From NCBI GenBank assembly GCA_015680685.1, contig MNCI01000001.1, positions 309,343 to 373,342 of the forward strand: a DNA stretch of 64,000 nucleotides, given 5' to 3'. Position 1 is the stretch's first letter, and every line of letters begins with the position of its first letter. The translations under genes and the position numbers were made by a program. This DNA comes from Gnetum montanum. Its lineage: Eukaryota > Streptophyta > Gnetopsida > Gnetales > Gnetaceae. A model generated the notes under the pieces. It was not told the origin of the DNA. It was given only the letters and a program-made list of their open reading frames with translations, and made no database searches. Positions 9,480 to 20,551 of this stretch are shown one piece after another.

Positions 9480-12400
9480 TCAACTAGTGGTACTAAGTGG
9501 AGGTGGAGGTGCTTCTTCCCACACTACACCACTAGGGCCTACAACATCTCCTGGTACCTGTTGCCATAACTGCAACAAAATGAGCACTCAGTAAATAAAT
9601 TTGTACTACACAAGTTAGCACAAAACACATGAAAAGAGAAAAAACTTGGGAGGGTCCGATATTGGTATCTTTTGGAGGCAAAGTTCCAAGGCCATCCTCC
9701 AAGTATTGAAGGATCTTAGCCTCTAAAAGTTGCATCTGGTCCTCCTAGCCAAAGTTAATCCTCACAAGGGTCTTTCCTTTGTCCACAGTGGTCCATGCAA
9801 GTGGCTCCATGGAAAACGTAGTAGAGGATGCCTCTCCTAAGGGGCTGATAATCTACCTCTTGAGAGAGCCACTCACCATTGTATGCCAAGTAAATAACTC
9901 ATAAGCCTACCTCCTATCGGTTGCCTCAAGGAACATCTCAAGGTAATGACATTTAACAAAATCCTCTTTGTACCACCAAAGGTACACATCATGCTTGTGC
10001 TTGCATTAGTTCTTGTGGTTCTTTTGTATCTACCCCCACTAGTACACCTTAGTGCTATAATTCTTCTGATCTTGGTTCTTCTACGTCAGTAGGTACATCT
10101 GCAATCTCTGCTCAATCACCTCCTACGTGGCCTGATTTTACCTTTGAGAGAAAACTAGTAATGAGCATACTCTATCTCAAAAGTCTGCCAGGTGCTATGC
10201 CCCTATGACCTAGCCACTAGAAAGTCATATCAGGATTGAGGATCCCCATGGCCATTCTCTCTTGAAGCTCGTGCATGCATTTCCAAAAGTGCTCATTCGA
10301 GTGCCTATAGATCCATAATGCTTTTACATAGGAAAGTGTGCACTTGCTCACTATCTCATACATGCAACAAGACACCTAATTCACCTTAGGAGGGAGGTTA
10401 GAAAGGGCATCTACCTTTACCACCTTGCTCAAATCCCATCGAAGTTTAGAACATGTTAGCATGCAATACATAATTAATCTTAGCCATGAATTCAACATTA
10501 AATCAATAAAGCAACATTAAGTAAAGAAAAATAGCAAACATATTGAGCTTGGGATCTATCTATTGTAAATGGTCCATCATGTCCTCCATGATGCCCTTCA
10601 TGAAGGAAAATTTATTAGGCATGTCTACCGATGACTACATGTGGTAGGTAGACATTGGATTGCTAGTAGGCATATTTGAGGCTATAACACAACACGATGC
10701 AATTAGCATGTAGGAGTAAGTGTAGGAGGGTCACTCAGTTGTACACCATTAAATAGGTAGTCAAAATCATCCTTGTCAGGGTGAAGTAACCCCTCCTCCT
10801 CCAACTATTGGAAGGTTTCTGCTATGCTAGGTAGCTCATCTCCATGAACTTTTTCCTCCTTAGCTTGAGGTGGCACCTCTCCTTCTAGTCCCTCAATTGC
10901 TACTCTAGTTGCCTTCTCTCCAGTCTCTACAATTAGCACATATGCATATCACATTAGTACTAGTTGATATCATAGCATAAATAAAAATAAAATAAAAAAT
11001 ATAAACATGTAAAGATACAATAAATGCATCTAATAGGTTATGCATACTAACCTGCAACCTCTATATGCAAGTTTTGAAACTTGATGTGATCTTCTTGCTG
11101 CTTTGCATCCCAGCCTCAAGAGAAACTTCCTCCATATTATGTGGCCTCATAATCTTTTCCTTGGATGGTCCCATCATCTCGTCATTGTAGTTGTCCACCT
11201 TAGCCATGTTCCCAGTGCCAACTAGTGGACCTTCACTTGCACTTTCACATAACTAGTATGACCACCCCACAGGACTTTTAGTCATTATTGATAATGACTC
11301 ATCGATCTCATTCATGGGGTCTTGTGCCTATGTGGTCATGAACAAGTGCTTGATCCATGGATTTGAGAGTTTCTCATCATCCTGCACCACCCAACGTCCA
11401 TCATCGTGTAGGACCAATAGCTCTACAAACCTTTGCAAGTACCCTACAAAGAATGTCAAGTGAACATGGGATCTCACCTAATGTTAAACCACAACCTGGA
11501 GATCTTTGCATGTAATCCGATTGCAATATAGGTAGCCTAGTTAAACCTTGTGTCCTCTAGCAACACCTCCTTCATTTCCCATGCCTAATTCACCCCAAGG
11601 ATCTTTCCTTGGAAGAGAAACTTTGGGAAGGCATAAGTGCAAAAAAGAGGGTAGAGCTCTCATACCTTGGGCACAAGCACATCCTTGATTAGTATGCCTT
11701 TGTGAGATCAGGTGGCATCCAACCAATCCTTGATCTATCCTCTATGGTCCACATCCCTATTGGCCTTATCAATAATAAATGGGTCATCAGTGGAGAGTTC
11801 AAAGAGGTTAGCAAGAAAGGCCTCACCAAGGTCAAGCACTACCCTCACACTATGCACGTGGATGATAAATTGTCAAACATTGCTACTGAAGGATTCAATG
11901 ATGGTAACCATTTTTTCCACTAGAATACCTGGGCTAAGGGCCAAAAATAGGTCCATCAACCCTACATGCATGAGCCTAGTTATTAGTGCATCTGAGGCCT
12001 TATGGTACAACCAATGTTGTGCATCCTATACATCGCCATATTTCATGATGAGGGTGGCCTCTGTGCGGCCAATGGTGACCATCGTCACCTCACCTGAAGA
12101 AACTACCACTATAATAAAGACAAAACAACATCATCATCATGCAAAAGGTAAATTAATAGCCATACATGAGCAAGAATAAGAGCTAAGGCAATAGATGCAT
12201 ACAAGGAACAAATGAGTTGTGAGATGAAGGTGGTGGTGCAATCATCTCCTCGATGTTAATCACATTGGTAGCCCACTCCTCATCCAACCAGTTGTGGATC
12301 TTACACTACTCATATGCCCTCAGGTTTCAAGTGGGATAGGCCTCTAAATCATACCCCACATACTCAAGCACTACTTCCCAAATATTCGGGCTAGAAGAGA

Positions 12401-12500
12401 ATACCTCTACAGTGGTGTGAGTCAAATCTAGAGCATCCGCCTCATCATGTAGGTCCTTCTCATCAACTCTAAATCTGGCATTAAGCATGAGTAGTTAGCA
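9480..12500 (-). pseudogene. Antisense, intron-containing broken gene carried inside element A
   Basis: I do not recognise the protein. On the minus strand, coding-like blocks are joined by plausible introns. One exon ends at 12203 before GTATGC, and the next starts at 12093 after TTTCTTCAG; the split Cys codon joins in frame. A donor CAG/GTTAGT at 11052 pairs with an acceptor at about 10925 in phase 0. A donor at 9645 pairs with the acceptor TTTTGTTGCAG at 9570, again phase 0, giving a last exon that runs to TGA at 9480-9482. Readable pieces include NIWEVVLEYVGYDLEAYP, FLANLFELSTDDPFIIDKA, RFVELLVLHDDGRWVVQDDE, HPDKDDFDYLFNGVQL and LEAKILQYLEDGLGTLPP. Premature stops, mostly TAG, break every long exon. 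The direction is opposite to the element's own transcript. A captured host gene or an antisense accessory gene would both fit. Confidence 0.6.
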
Positions 12501-12719
12501 AGATAGCATAAGCAAGTAGCAAAAAAAACTATGAGAAGCTATAAGAACACTTACTCTCTATCACAATAGATAATTTCAAGTGGGTTCTAGAATAGGGTGT
12601 GCACGTGCATAGCAACAAAAAGGATGTTGCTCTTATTATAGCAACTAAACCTTGTGATGCACCAAATCCTAGATAGGAATTAAGTGCCACTGGGACCTCT
12701 ACTTGAACCACCTACTCCA

Positions 12720-15330
12720 TCACGACCAACAGTGGGCTCATTGGACATGAACATTAAGATGTCCTAGTTAGCCCTAGGTAATAATGTCTCAGTGATGGCA
12801 TTGGTAGCCTCCAACACTAAGTGTGACCACATAATCATTCTAAAATACTACAATAGGTACTCTAGAAAATAATGAGCCCATGGTTGGAACCACACCACCT
12901 ACTAACCCACCTACATATCTGGTGTAGGCATGTTGGGAATAAGCTCACTCATGCAACACAAGATGCCCACAAGCTCCATGACAATCAGGATAGGCTTCAA
13001 TAGCATTTTGCAATAGCCAAGTAATAAGAAAAAGAATTAGTATACATACATAGATGTAAATTTTAACATAAAACCATTAATTAAGTTAGCAAAGTTAGCA
13101 CAATATAACATAGACTACTAAAATTTGTTTTTATTTTGGCAATGCCCTTTGGTGCCATGCAGGTATAGGACATCAACTAACTTATTTGATGTGCTTGGTA
13201 CTGACTAGGGTATAGCACATTCGCATAAGATTAACATTTTGTTTCACAAGGTTTAGCATCAGCATGTTTTCACAGGTTTAGTATCATCATAGTTTGCAGG
13301 ATTAGCATTGTTACATTTCACAAGTTTAGCATTATCCATAAGTTGCAAATTTCTTCTAACTCTGGACCACATTAGTGGAGTGCATAGTCAAAAAGTTCCA
13401 AATATTTTCTAACTTAGGACTATTGCAATGGGAAGTGTAGTCTAAAATTTTCACAAAATTTCTAACTTTGGGCAACCTTCATAGAGAGCATAGTCCAAAA
13501 AGGAGGCAAATTTTTTCTAACTTTGGGCATTGTGACTATGCTCTCTACAAAGTGTAGCCCCCCAAAAAACTTGTTGGGCGATTGCATTTTGTCAAACACT
13601 TGGTATCAACTATGCCTCCAAGATAGGGAGCATAGTCCTAGCTATAGCAATAGAAGACATAGTCCCAACCATCATCCCAATGCTCTCTACACACATGTCC
13701 ATTGTGCCTACCAGGCCTTGTGCACTGCAATCTAGTGTGGCACTACCCACTGCACCCTATACACCCTCTTCACCCACCACCCTATTCACCCTATGCCCTT
13801 CACCACCATCACTCCTCAATGCACATAAAGTACCACCCATGGCTATAGTCCCCATAGCCACAACCATAGCCAAAACCCTTGTACCATGCCTTTCCATAGT
13901 CCCCAAGTTCAAGAAATTTTTTGTTCAAAATTTTTTAAAAAAAACTAGAAAGTGCAAAAATGTTCCCTTGGTGCTAAGCCCCTTCCTTGTGGCCCTATTG
14001 ACCATGCAGCCATGTTGTAGGGTGCAATATCCTCATAGCCCTTGCTACATTATGGGGGTGGTCATCCCATAGCCCCCACAATCCCTCATGTGCCTAGCCC
14101 CCTTACCCTACCCCACCTTTTTTAAAATAGAAATGAAAAAGCAATAAAAGGAAAAATTACAAAACCCTTGCCATGCCTTCTACCCCATGGCTGACCACCC
14201 ATAGTCATTACCAAACCCTAATCCATGCCTCATCCATGTCAAAAGAAAACACAACAAAAAAAATAGATAAATTTTTGTAGAAACTCACCTTGCGAGCCCT
14301 AGAAAACCTCCACATAAAATCAACCCTATGCTTAGCCCTACAACCTCGTGCATGGCCCCTTGTGCCCATGCCATGCTACCCAATAACAGCTATTTCACCC
14401 CCTCCCCCTACCACTTTGCAAGGTGTAGCCTACTACCATACCACAAATCCAAAATCCATAGCTCATAAGCAAAGCCCTCATTGTCTTAAACCCTCTTAAC
14501 CAAACATGCCCTCCTAGTTGCAGTAGCCAAAACAACCCATGGTGGTGGTGGCTCCATAGTAGGATGTTGTTGATGCCCTACCATAGTAAGAGACAAACCA
14601 TAGCATAAACAATGAAAAAATGGCAAAGGAAAGAGCATAGTTGGGGTACCTAGCAAACACCAACAACCTCCTCTCTTCCATGTGTGCCTACGGTAGGCAG
14701 TGTAGTGCTCATTTTTCTTCATACACATTTGCCAATCCTAGGTGCAAGCATCCACTTTGATGCATCATCTTTCTCCAACTACACTCTCTACTAGCAGTGC
14801 ATAGCAACAATAGCATGTCTATGCTCTGGATTTTATTTTTTGCAAGTTTGAAAATGACAACTTACCCATGGTGAAACATGCTTTTATATCCTCCTAGGAT
14901 CATTTAATGACCCATCTACCCCAAACTACACTCCACACTTAGCCAAAATTTTTAACTTTTGGTGGGAGCATAGTTGGATGAGAGTGTAGTCACTCATACT
15001 TTGCCAAAATTTCTAACTTTTCACTATCTAGTCAATGCCTTAGTCAATTTCACTTCCTAATCACAACCAACCTTTTTCAAATTGGCATGCTTGATGCATC
15101 CATGGTTCCCTAAGACATAAAACTGACACCCATAGTCTACTAAGACCTAAAACTAGCATGCACAGCCTACCGAGGCCTAAAACTAGTACACATACATGCT
15201 TACCCCTCTTTATAGCCCCTATTGCATACTTAGGCAAATTTTCATCACATTTCTTTTTATTCATTTATGCACATTAACTTGGTTATGATAGCTGCTACTT
15301 AAAATTTTGATGGTTTGTTTTGTAAAAATA
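12720..15330. other. Non-coding middle of element A with LTR-like and minisatellite stretches
   Basis: No convincing gene. At 13360-13570 and 14920-15010 the sequence repeats LTR wording (agtggagtgcatagtc, gagagcatagtcc, gagtgtagtcactc). At 15085-15200 there are about three units with gactaagacctaaaactag wording, like the other minisatellites. A Pro/Thr-rich open frame at 13680-14072 looks like repeat-derived low complexity (repeated ccatagccc words). The stretch could be the remains of a second, non-autonomous copy recombined into A (inference). Confidence 0.45.
15085..15205 (+). repeat. Short minisatellite before the reverse transcriptase of A
   Basis: Three or four units of about 35-40 bp carry cctaa(g)ac(c/a)taaaact with ctactaagac or ctaccgaggc before it. 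The units resemble 18990-19100 (ctaccaagaccttaaactgg), tying this array to the one after the integrase. Confidence 0.6.
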
Positions 15331-16600
15331 TGACATGGCTTTTCCTAAGAAACTTCTTTCACCTTGGGTCCTCACCAAGCCTCATGGTGATATCAAGTGA
15401 TGCATTGACACACATTGCCTAGACCTTCAATTTACAACCTATGCCAAATACATATCATCCATAGAGACACCACTAGATTGGCCCAACCATCTAGTTAACG
15501 CTCTTGATCTAGAGGCAAGGGACATCATAGAGGATTTCCTCATAGAGATCCTTATAACAACACCCAATGGTGAGGTGAAAATGTTAAAAATAAGCTCCTC
15601 GCTAGATCCCCAACATATCCAAGACATCACTAAGGTTCTAAATCATAACATCAGGGTATTTTCATGATTATATGAGGACATGCTAGGCCTAAACCTTCAT
15701 CTAGTCTAGCATAATATTATTCTCGATTCCTACTTTAAGCTAGTAAAATAGAAGGCACGCAAGGTTACGCCTAAGGTGGCATTGTTCGTCCATGATAAAA
15801 TCACCAAGATTTACAAAGATTATTTCATCTAGGCCATTGACTATGTAGACTAGGTCTCCAAAATCATAGTTGTTCCTAAGAAAAATGGAAGTATACGTAT
15901 CTGCATAGAGTTCTGGGACCTGAACAAGGAAACCATTAAAGATGACTTCCCATTACCTAGTATTGATTAACTAATCAATACCATGGTTGGACATTTCTTG
16001 TTATCCTTCATGGATGGATTCTTGGGCTACAACTAGATTAGGATTAACCATGAGCACCAACTCAGCATGACCTTTATGATCCCCTAGGGTACATTTTGTT
16101 ACACCATGATGCCCTTTGGACTCAAGAATGTAGGATCAACTTACCAATTCACAATGACATACATCTTTAGTGATTGCATATTAAGCTTTCTCAATGATTA
16201 CATTGATGACATAGCATTTATGTCTAAAGCATCTCACAACCATGCAAATGATCTAGATACATTGCTTAAACATTGCTTAAAACATGATCTTAGGTTGAAC
16301 CCTAAAAAGTATGTTTTCTATGTCAAAACAAGCCAGATGCTTGGTTTTGTAGTATCCAAAGCAAGAATACATGTAGACCCTAACAAGGTTAATGCCATAA
16401 CCAACTTAGCACCCCTATCCAACCTTAAGGAGCTATGAGGGTTACAAGGTAGATTGCAGTTCATACATTGATTTATTGCACAATTAACCCATAAGTTACA
16501 GCTAATGCAATATCTACTCAAGAAAGGAGCCCATTTCAAGTGGACAGCTCAATGCTAATAAGCGTTTGACAATCTTAAGTAGGAGCTTACTCAATTTCCT
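15330..16600 (+). pseudogene. pol: Reverse transcriptase of element A
   Basis: The RT blocks appear in the normal order: VSKIIVVPKKNGSIRICIEF at about 15850-15910, DDFPLPSID at 15942, FMDGFLGYN at 16009, TFCYTMMPFGLKN with STYQ at 16092-16147, the catalytic YIDDIAFMSK at 16199-16228, and LNPKKYVFYVKTSQMLGFVV to 16350. One Asp pair is preserved in YIDD. Stops fall where the family has Gln, Trp or Arg (TAG, TAA, TGA). The longest open piece is 16106-16438. The enzyme would copy element RNA into DNA in the particle; this copy is dead. Confidence 0.9.
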
Positions 16601-17480
16601 ACATTTCATCCTCCATAAGGAGATAAACCCTTTTACATCTACCTTGCCACCTCCAACACGTCCATCACTTCTTTGCTTTTTTAAAAGTAGGAAGATGGCA
16701 CAGAGGTCCCATTTTACTACTTAAGCCATGCATTAGTAGTCCACAAAGAAAAGTACAACAATGTGAAAAAGCATTGCCTAGCCTTATTCTTTTCATTGAA
16801 AAAGTGGAGGCAGTACCTTTTCTATAGTCAAGTCAACAACATTTACAAAAATAATGTACTTTGATAAATTACAACAAACATCTACAAAAGAAGTCATATT
16901 GCATAATGAAAATAGATAATAATGGAGTTCAACCTACACTACATTGTGCAAGCCTTAATAAAAGGTCAAGCCATATCCACACAACTTATGGCTTCACCCA
17001 TGAGCAATCAAGTAACTATTGAGCTAAAATTCCCAGATGAGCATGTTAGCAATATTAGCCAAGTGTCCAACAACTTTGAGGAACTCTTGCATTTCAATAG
17101 AGTTTCGACCTCCTAAGGGGGTAGCACCACTAGCATTATCACATTTCCCTCTAGGGAGATCCAACCCTTTGCATATTGTTTTGCATTCTCTTGCACTAAC
17201 AACATGGAAAAGTACAAAGGTCTCCTTTGAGATATCCCGGTAGCATGGAACTTAAGGATCCAACACCTAGCAATCTAAGGTGACTCATAGTTAGTGGTCA
17301 ACTAGGTAACAAAGGTTTATGCCTACAAATCCCAACATTTACAACCTTACTGTGACCTAGCAAAGCACTTGCTTCAATAGTTTGCAATAGTAAATGTTCA
17401 ATACATTCCCCAAAATGAAAATGTCATAGCCAACATATTAGCAACATCAGCCTTAAGCATTGTACCTAACATGTTCCATG
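16600..17480 (+). pseudogene. Tandem RNase H segments of element A (Tat hallmark)
   Basis: The first RNase H segment, at 16620-16830, includes DKPFYIYLATS and YYLSHALVVHKEKYNNVKKH, then LALFFSLKKWRQYL. The second, at 17120-17470, includes PFAYCFAFSCTNNMEKYKGL, then a GDS-type strand, YAYKSQHLQPYCDLAKHLL and VNVQYIPQNENVIANILA. A second RNase H of this kind, with the CTNNxAEY-like and ENxxAD-like blocks, is known from the Tat lineage. Key acidic residues are partly replaced (CTNNMEKY; IANILA where Asp is usual). Confidence 0.8.
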
Positions 17481-17679
17481 CATTGCCCACCTTGGTGGAA
17501 GATTGCACCATTCCTGTTACGCAAATCTTTGACATTGCATCCATAGCCATAATTAACATGACCCACAAAGAAGAATGGTATGATAATATCAAGGCATAAC
17601 TTCTATAGGGTGAACCTCCATAACACTTAACTATTTCTCAAAAGAACACAGTGCGTAAATGTTCATGGTAGTATGTCAT

Positions 17680-18800
17680 TGTGGTTGATAGCACATTATG
17701 TTACAAATCCTACAATGACATATTTCTAACCTACTTAAGCAATAGTGAAGTGAAAATAATCATTGAGCAAGTCAATGAAGGACTGTGTGGAGGCCACATA
17801 GCACCTAGGAAAATGGTAGTGAAAATTAGATGCTTAGGCTATTATTGGCCTTATATAAAGAAAGATTATGTATCCAAGGTCAAAACATGCAACATGTGTC
17901 AATGACATAGCAACTTAATGCATGTGCCACCAACTAAACTGCACACAACATAGATCAAATGGCCATTCTAATGTTGGGACTTGGACATTATTAGACCCAT
18001 CACACCTAAGTTCTCCACAAGGCATAGCTTCATCAAAACCATAACTGAGTATTTTACCAAATGGGTTGAGGCTATTCCCCTTAGGAAGAAAACATTGCAA
18101 TAGGTTTGCAAATTTGTGCTTGATAACATAGTGACCTATTTTGGTTTACTCATGACCATAGTCATAGACAATAGGCCACAATTTAGCAGTGCTAAAACCA
18201 AATCCTTTTGTGAGCACCTTGGCATTAAAAATTCCTTTTTTGTTGTCATACTACCCTCAGGAAAATGGCCAAGTGGAGGCCACTAACAAAGTCATCATCA
18301 ACCTTTTAAAGAAGATGCTAAAAAATAGTAAATGACAATGGCATAAGTAATTAGTCTATGCACTTTGGGCCTACTGCATAGCACAATGAACAACAACAAG
18401 TAAGATGCCTTCTTGTTTTGTCTATAGAACTAAAGTAATTTTGTCCCATGAATTGCAGGTTCCATTGCTCCAAGTGATCCTCTTAAACTTCATTAATGAA
18501 GACTAGAAAAACTAGTTGAGGACCATAAACCTTGACTCAATAGAGGAGAAGCATATGCAAATGCTTGATCACATCAAATGGTACAATGAAAAGTAATGGA
18601 AAAAGCACCATCACAACTAGCATCAACACCTAATCAAGAAAGGGGACCTAGTCCTCAAGGCTATTCATGAACCCATAGACAAATTCTCATCCAACTAGAA
18701 AGGGCCTTTCTTAGTTAGTAAGGCCTATGATAATGAAGTGTTCAAGCTTGCTAATCAATATGGTAATGATTTTGCCAATCCAATGAACCATTCGTACCTA
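17680..18800 (+). pseudogene. Integrase of element A
   Basis: The zinc-binding part at 17780-17905 reads VNEGLCGGHIAPRKMVVKI, then GYYWPYIKKDYVSKVKTCNM, ending in CQ. The first zinc His appears to be Asn. The catalytic core has WDLDIIRPI (about 17970), a second Asp in VIDNRPQFSS (18155-18185), and a Glu in ENGQVEATNK (about 18257-18287), reached only after a frameshift near 18245. The tail at 18640-18820 reads KGDLVLKAIHEPIDKF and KGPFLVSKAYDNEVFKLAN, a typical Tat carboxy end. Its known role is joining element DNA to the chromosome. Confidence 0.85.
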
Positions 18801-18849
18801 AATTCGTACTATGCCTAGCATGTAGCATTGCATCTCAACAAAGCAAGAT

Positions 18850-19105
18850 AAGCACAAGTCTGCTATGACTATAAACTAGCACAAAATGTTTTCTATGACT
18901 ATAAACTAGAACCATTTGTCCACTATGATGTTAAACTAGCACAAAAACAATACTTGTCTTCCATGATGTTAAACTAGCATAGCATTCATCCTTGGGTCAT
19001 GATGTTAAACTAACATAACAACATTCATCTACTATGACATTAAACTGGCACACAATAGTCTACTAAGACTATAAACTAGTGCATCATAGTCTACCAAGAC
19101 CTTAA
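18850..19105 (+). repeat. 30-40-bp minisatellite after the integrase of A
   Basis: About eight degenerate units share ctatgac(t/a)taaactag or catgatgttaaactagca. It begins immediately after the pol carboxy end. In frame it reads like YDYKLAQ...YDVKLAQ for the first units, so the array may have grown from the end of the coding region. Confidence 0.7.
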
Positions 19106-19244
19106 ACTGGGTTCGCCATCACTCATGAACAATTCCACAAGCAAGCAAGTGAGAATAATTTCAACTCCTCCCCACCTTCCCCCCACTTTTTTGCAACATG
19201 TGGGCAGGGATACTGCAATCCCAAAATGGAGAACTAGCCATCAG

Positions 19245-19565
19245 CTCGACCTTTAGAGCACTTATAGCATTATGGTGCCCTACCATTCTATTGGGTTTTT
19301 CGGCTCTTGCCATTGCTTAGCCTTGGAAGCACTTGCAGCATCATGGCCCCCTACCATTTTTCTAATTTTCTAAGCTCCTATCATCCATGTGGCCTCTTGA
19401 GAACCTACAACATCATCACCCCCTAGCATTTTTTATAGCTTTCTAAACACTTTCCATCAATGTTAGCTCTCGAGCACCTCTATCATCATTGCCTCCCACC
19501 ATTTTTTTGGCTTTTTGGGCACTTGCCAATGGTTTTTCCTTTAGAGTACTAGCAATACTTTCTAC
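19245..19565 (+). repeat. 72-74-bp tandem repeat near the 3' end of A
   Basis: About four and a half units start near 19245, 19321, 19393, 19467 and 19539. Each has (ctt/ctc)..gagcac(t)t..agcatcat, then ccccctaccatttttt, then ttt(c/t)ta and a close of atc(a/c)atg. Two measured units are 72 and 74 bp. It lies between the 30-bp minisatellite and the 3' LTR. Confidence 0.65.
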
Positions 19566-19569
19566 CCTT

Positions 19570-20535
19570 GACATTTTATCTACATTTTGTTTTGTGATTT
19601 TCTTGTCTTCTTGGAGTTGTGTTTGTAGGATGAAGCCCCAAGGTGGTTGTGCAAAGGCACATTTCATCGTAATGGCAAGTCACCACATCACTCCAATGTG
19701 CATAATTAGACTAGCTAAGCCTCTCAAGAGTGCACATCTCTATTACCCCATTATAGCCTGTTCAAACCCATCCCTATGTATTCATGCCCTTTGCATTTCC
19801 CTGCATAATCAAAACTACAAACCCCTCTGACACATATGTGTTATTACCGAACAACATCCTCTATGAGCCAAACTATAGAACCTAAGGTGCACATAACATA
19901 AGTTGTTCCATGAGAAGCCTCTATTGACTAGTCAAAGCCTAAGTAGATGTAACACAACTCATCATAGGGAGGAAACACCTATCCCATAGATGTGACATGA
20001 TTTCACAAGCATCAAAGCAAAGCCCATCTAGTGGCATGCAATTCACTGAATGGAAAGCATCTCATAGTTAGCAATTAGCATTGTGAAAAATCCAAAGAAG
20101 GTTTACCCCATAGAAAAAAGCAATTAAGAAAAAAAAAGAAGAAGAACAAAGAGCAAAAGAAAAAAATCATGTCCCCAAACAAATCAACAAAGCTCCAATT
20201 TCACAACTGGTTAGGCTCTTAATCCACCTTGACTCTCTCATGAGCACTCTAACAAGAGGTCAATGTTTTTAGAGGCAAGCCACCCTAGTGCCACGGTCAC
20301 TATTAGTTGTGGTGACCTTGCATCCCACATCCTAACATCCTATTTGCATTTTATTTTCCCTTTTACCCCTAGCACATTACCCACACCTTTTACCCCATGC
20401 ATACCACTATTTATAGCACTCTTGAGCATGATGCAATAGCATCCAACCATGCATAGATAGGAAATGTTGGTGCTAAGCCTACTATGGTGTTTTGCAATTC
20501 TTTGTCAATGTCTCTTAGGCCACTCCTCTAAATGT
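19570..20535. other. 3' untranslated part of element A
   Basis: I see no gene. It runs from the 74-bp repeats to the purine tract and includes an A-rich patch at 20100-20165 (runs of aaaaaagaagaag). The words attctttgtcaatgt near 20500 also occur in element B just inside its 3' LTR (complement at about 49515-49530), supporting a common family. Confidence 0.45.
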
Positions 20536-20536
20536 C

Positions 20537-20547
20537 AAAAAGAGGGG
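20537..20547 (+). promoter_or_regulatory. Polypurine tract of element A
   Basis: The purine run aaaaagagggg lies a few bases before the 3' LTR, where plus-strand DNA synthesis is primed. Element B has a similar purine run (minus strand, complement of ccctctttgtt at 49478-49488) at the same place. Confidence 0.55.
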
Positions 20548-20551
20548 CCAA

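Noticed and set aside
13680-14072. Pro/Thr-rich 130-codon open frame
   Set aside because: It is low complexity made of repeated ccatagccc and caccacc words in element A, with no domain and no neighbouring coding signal.
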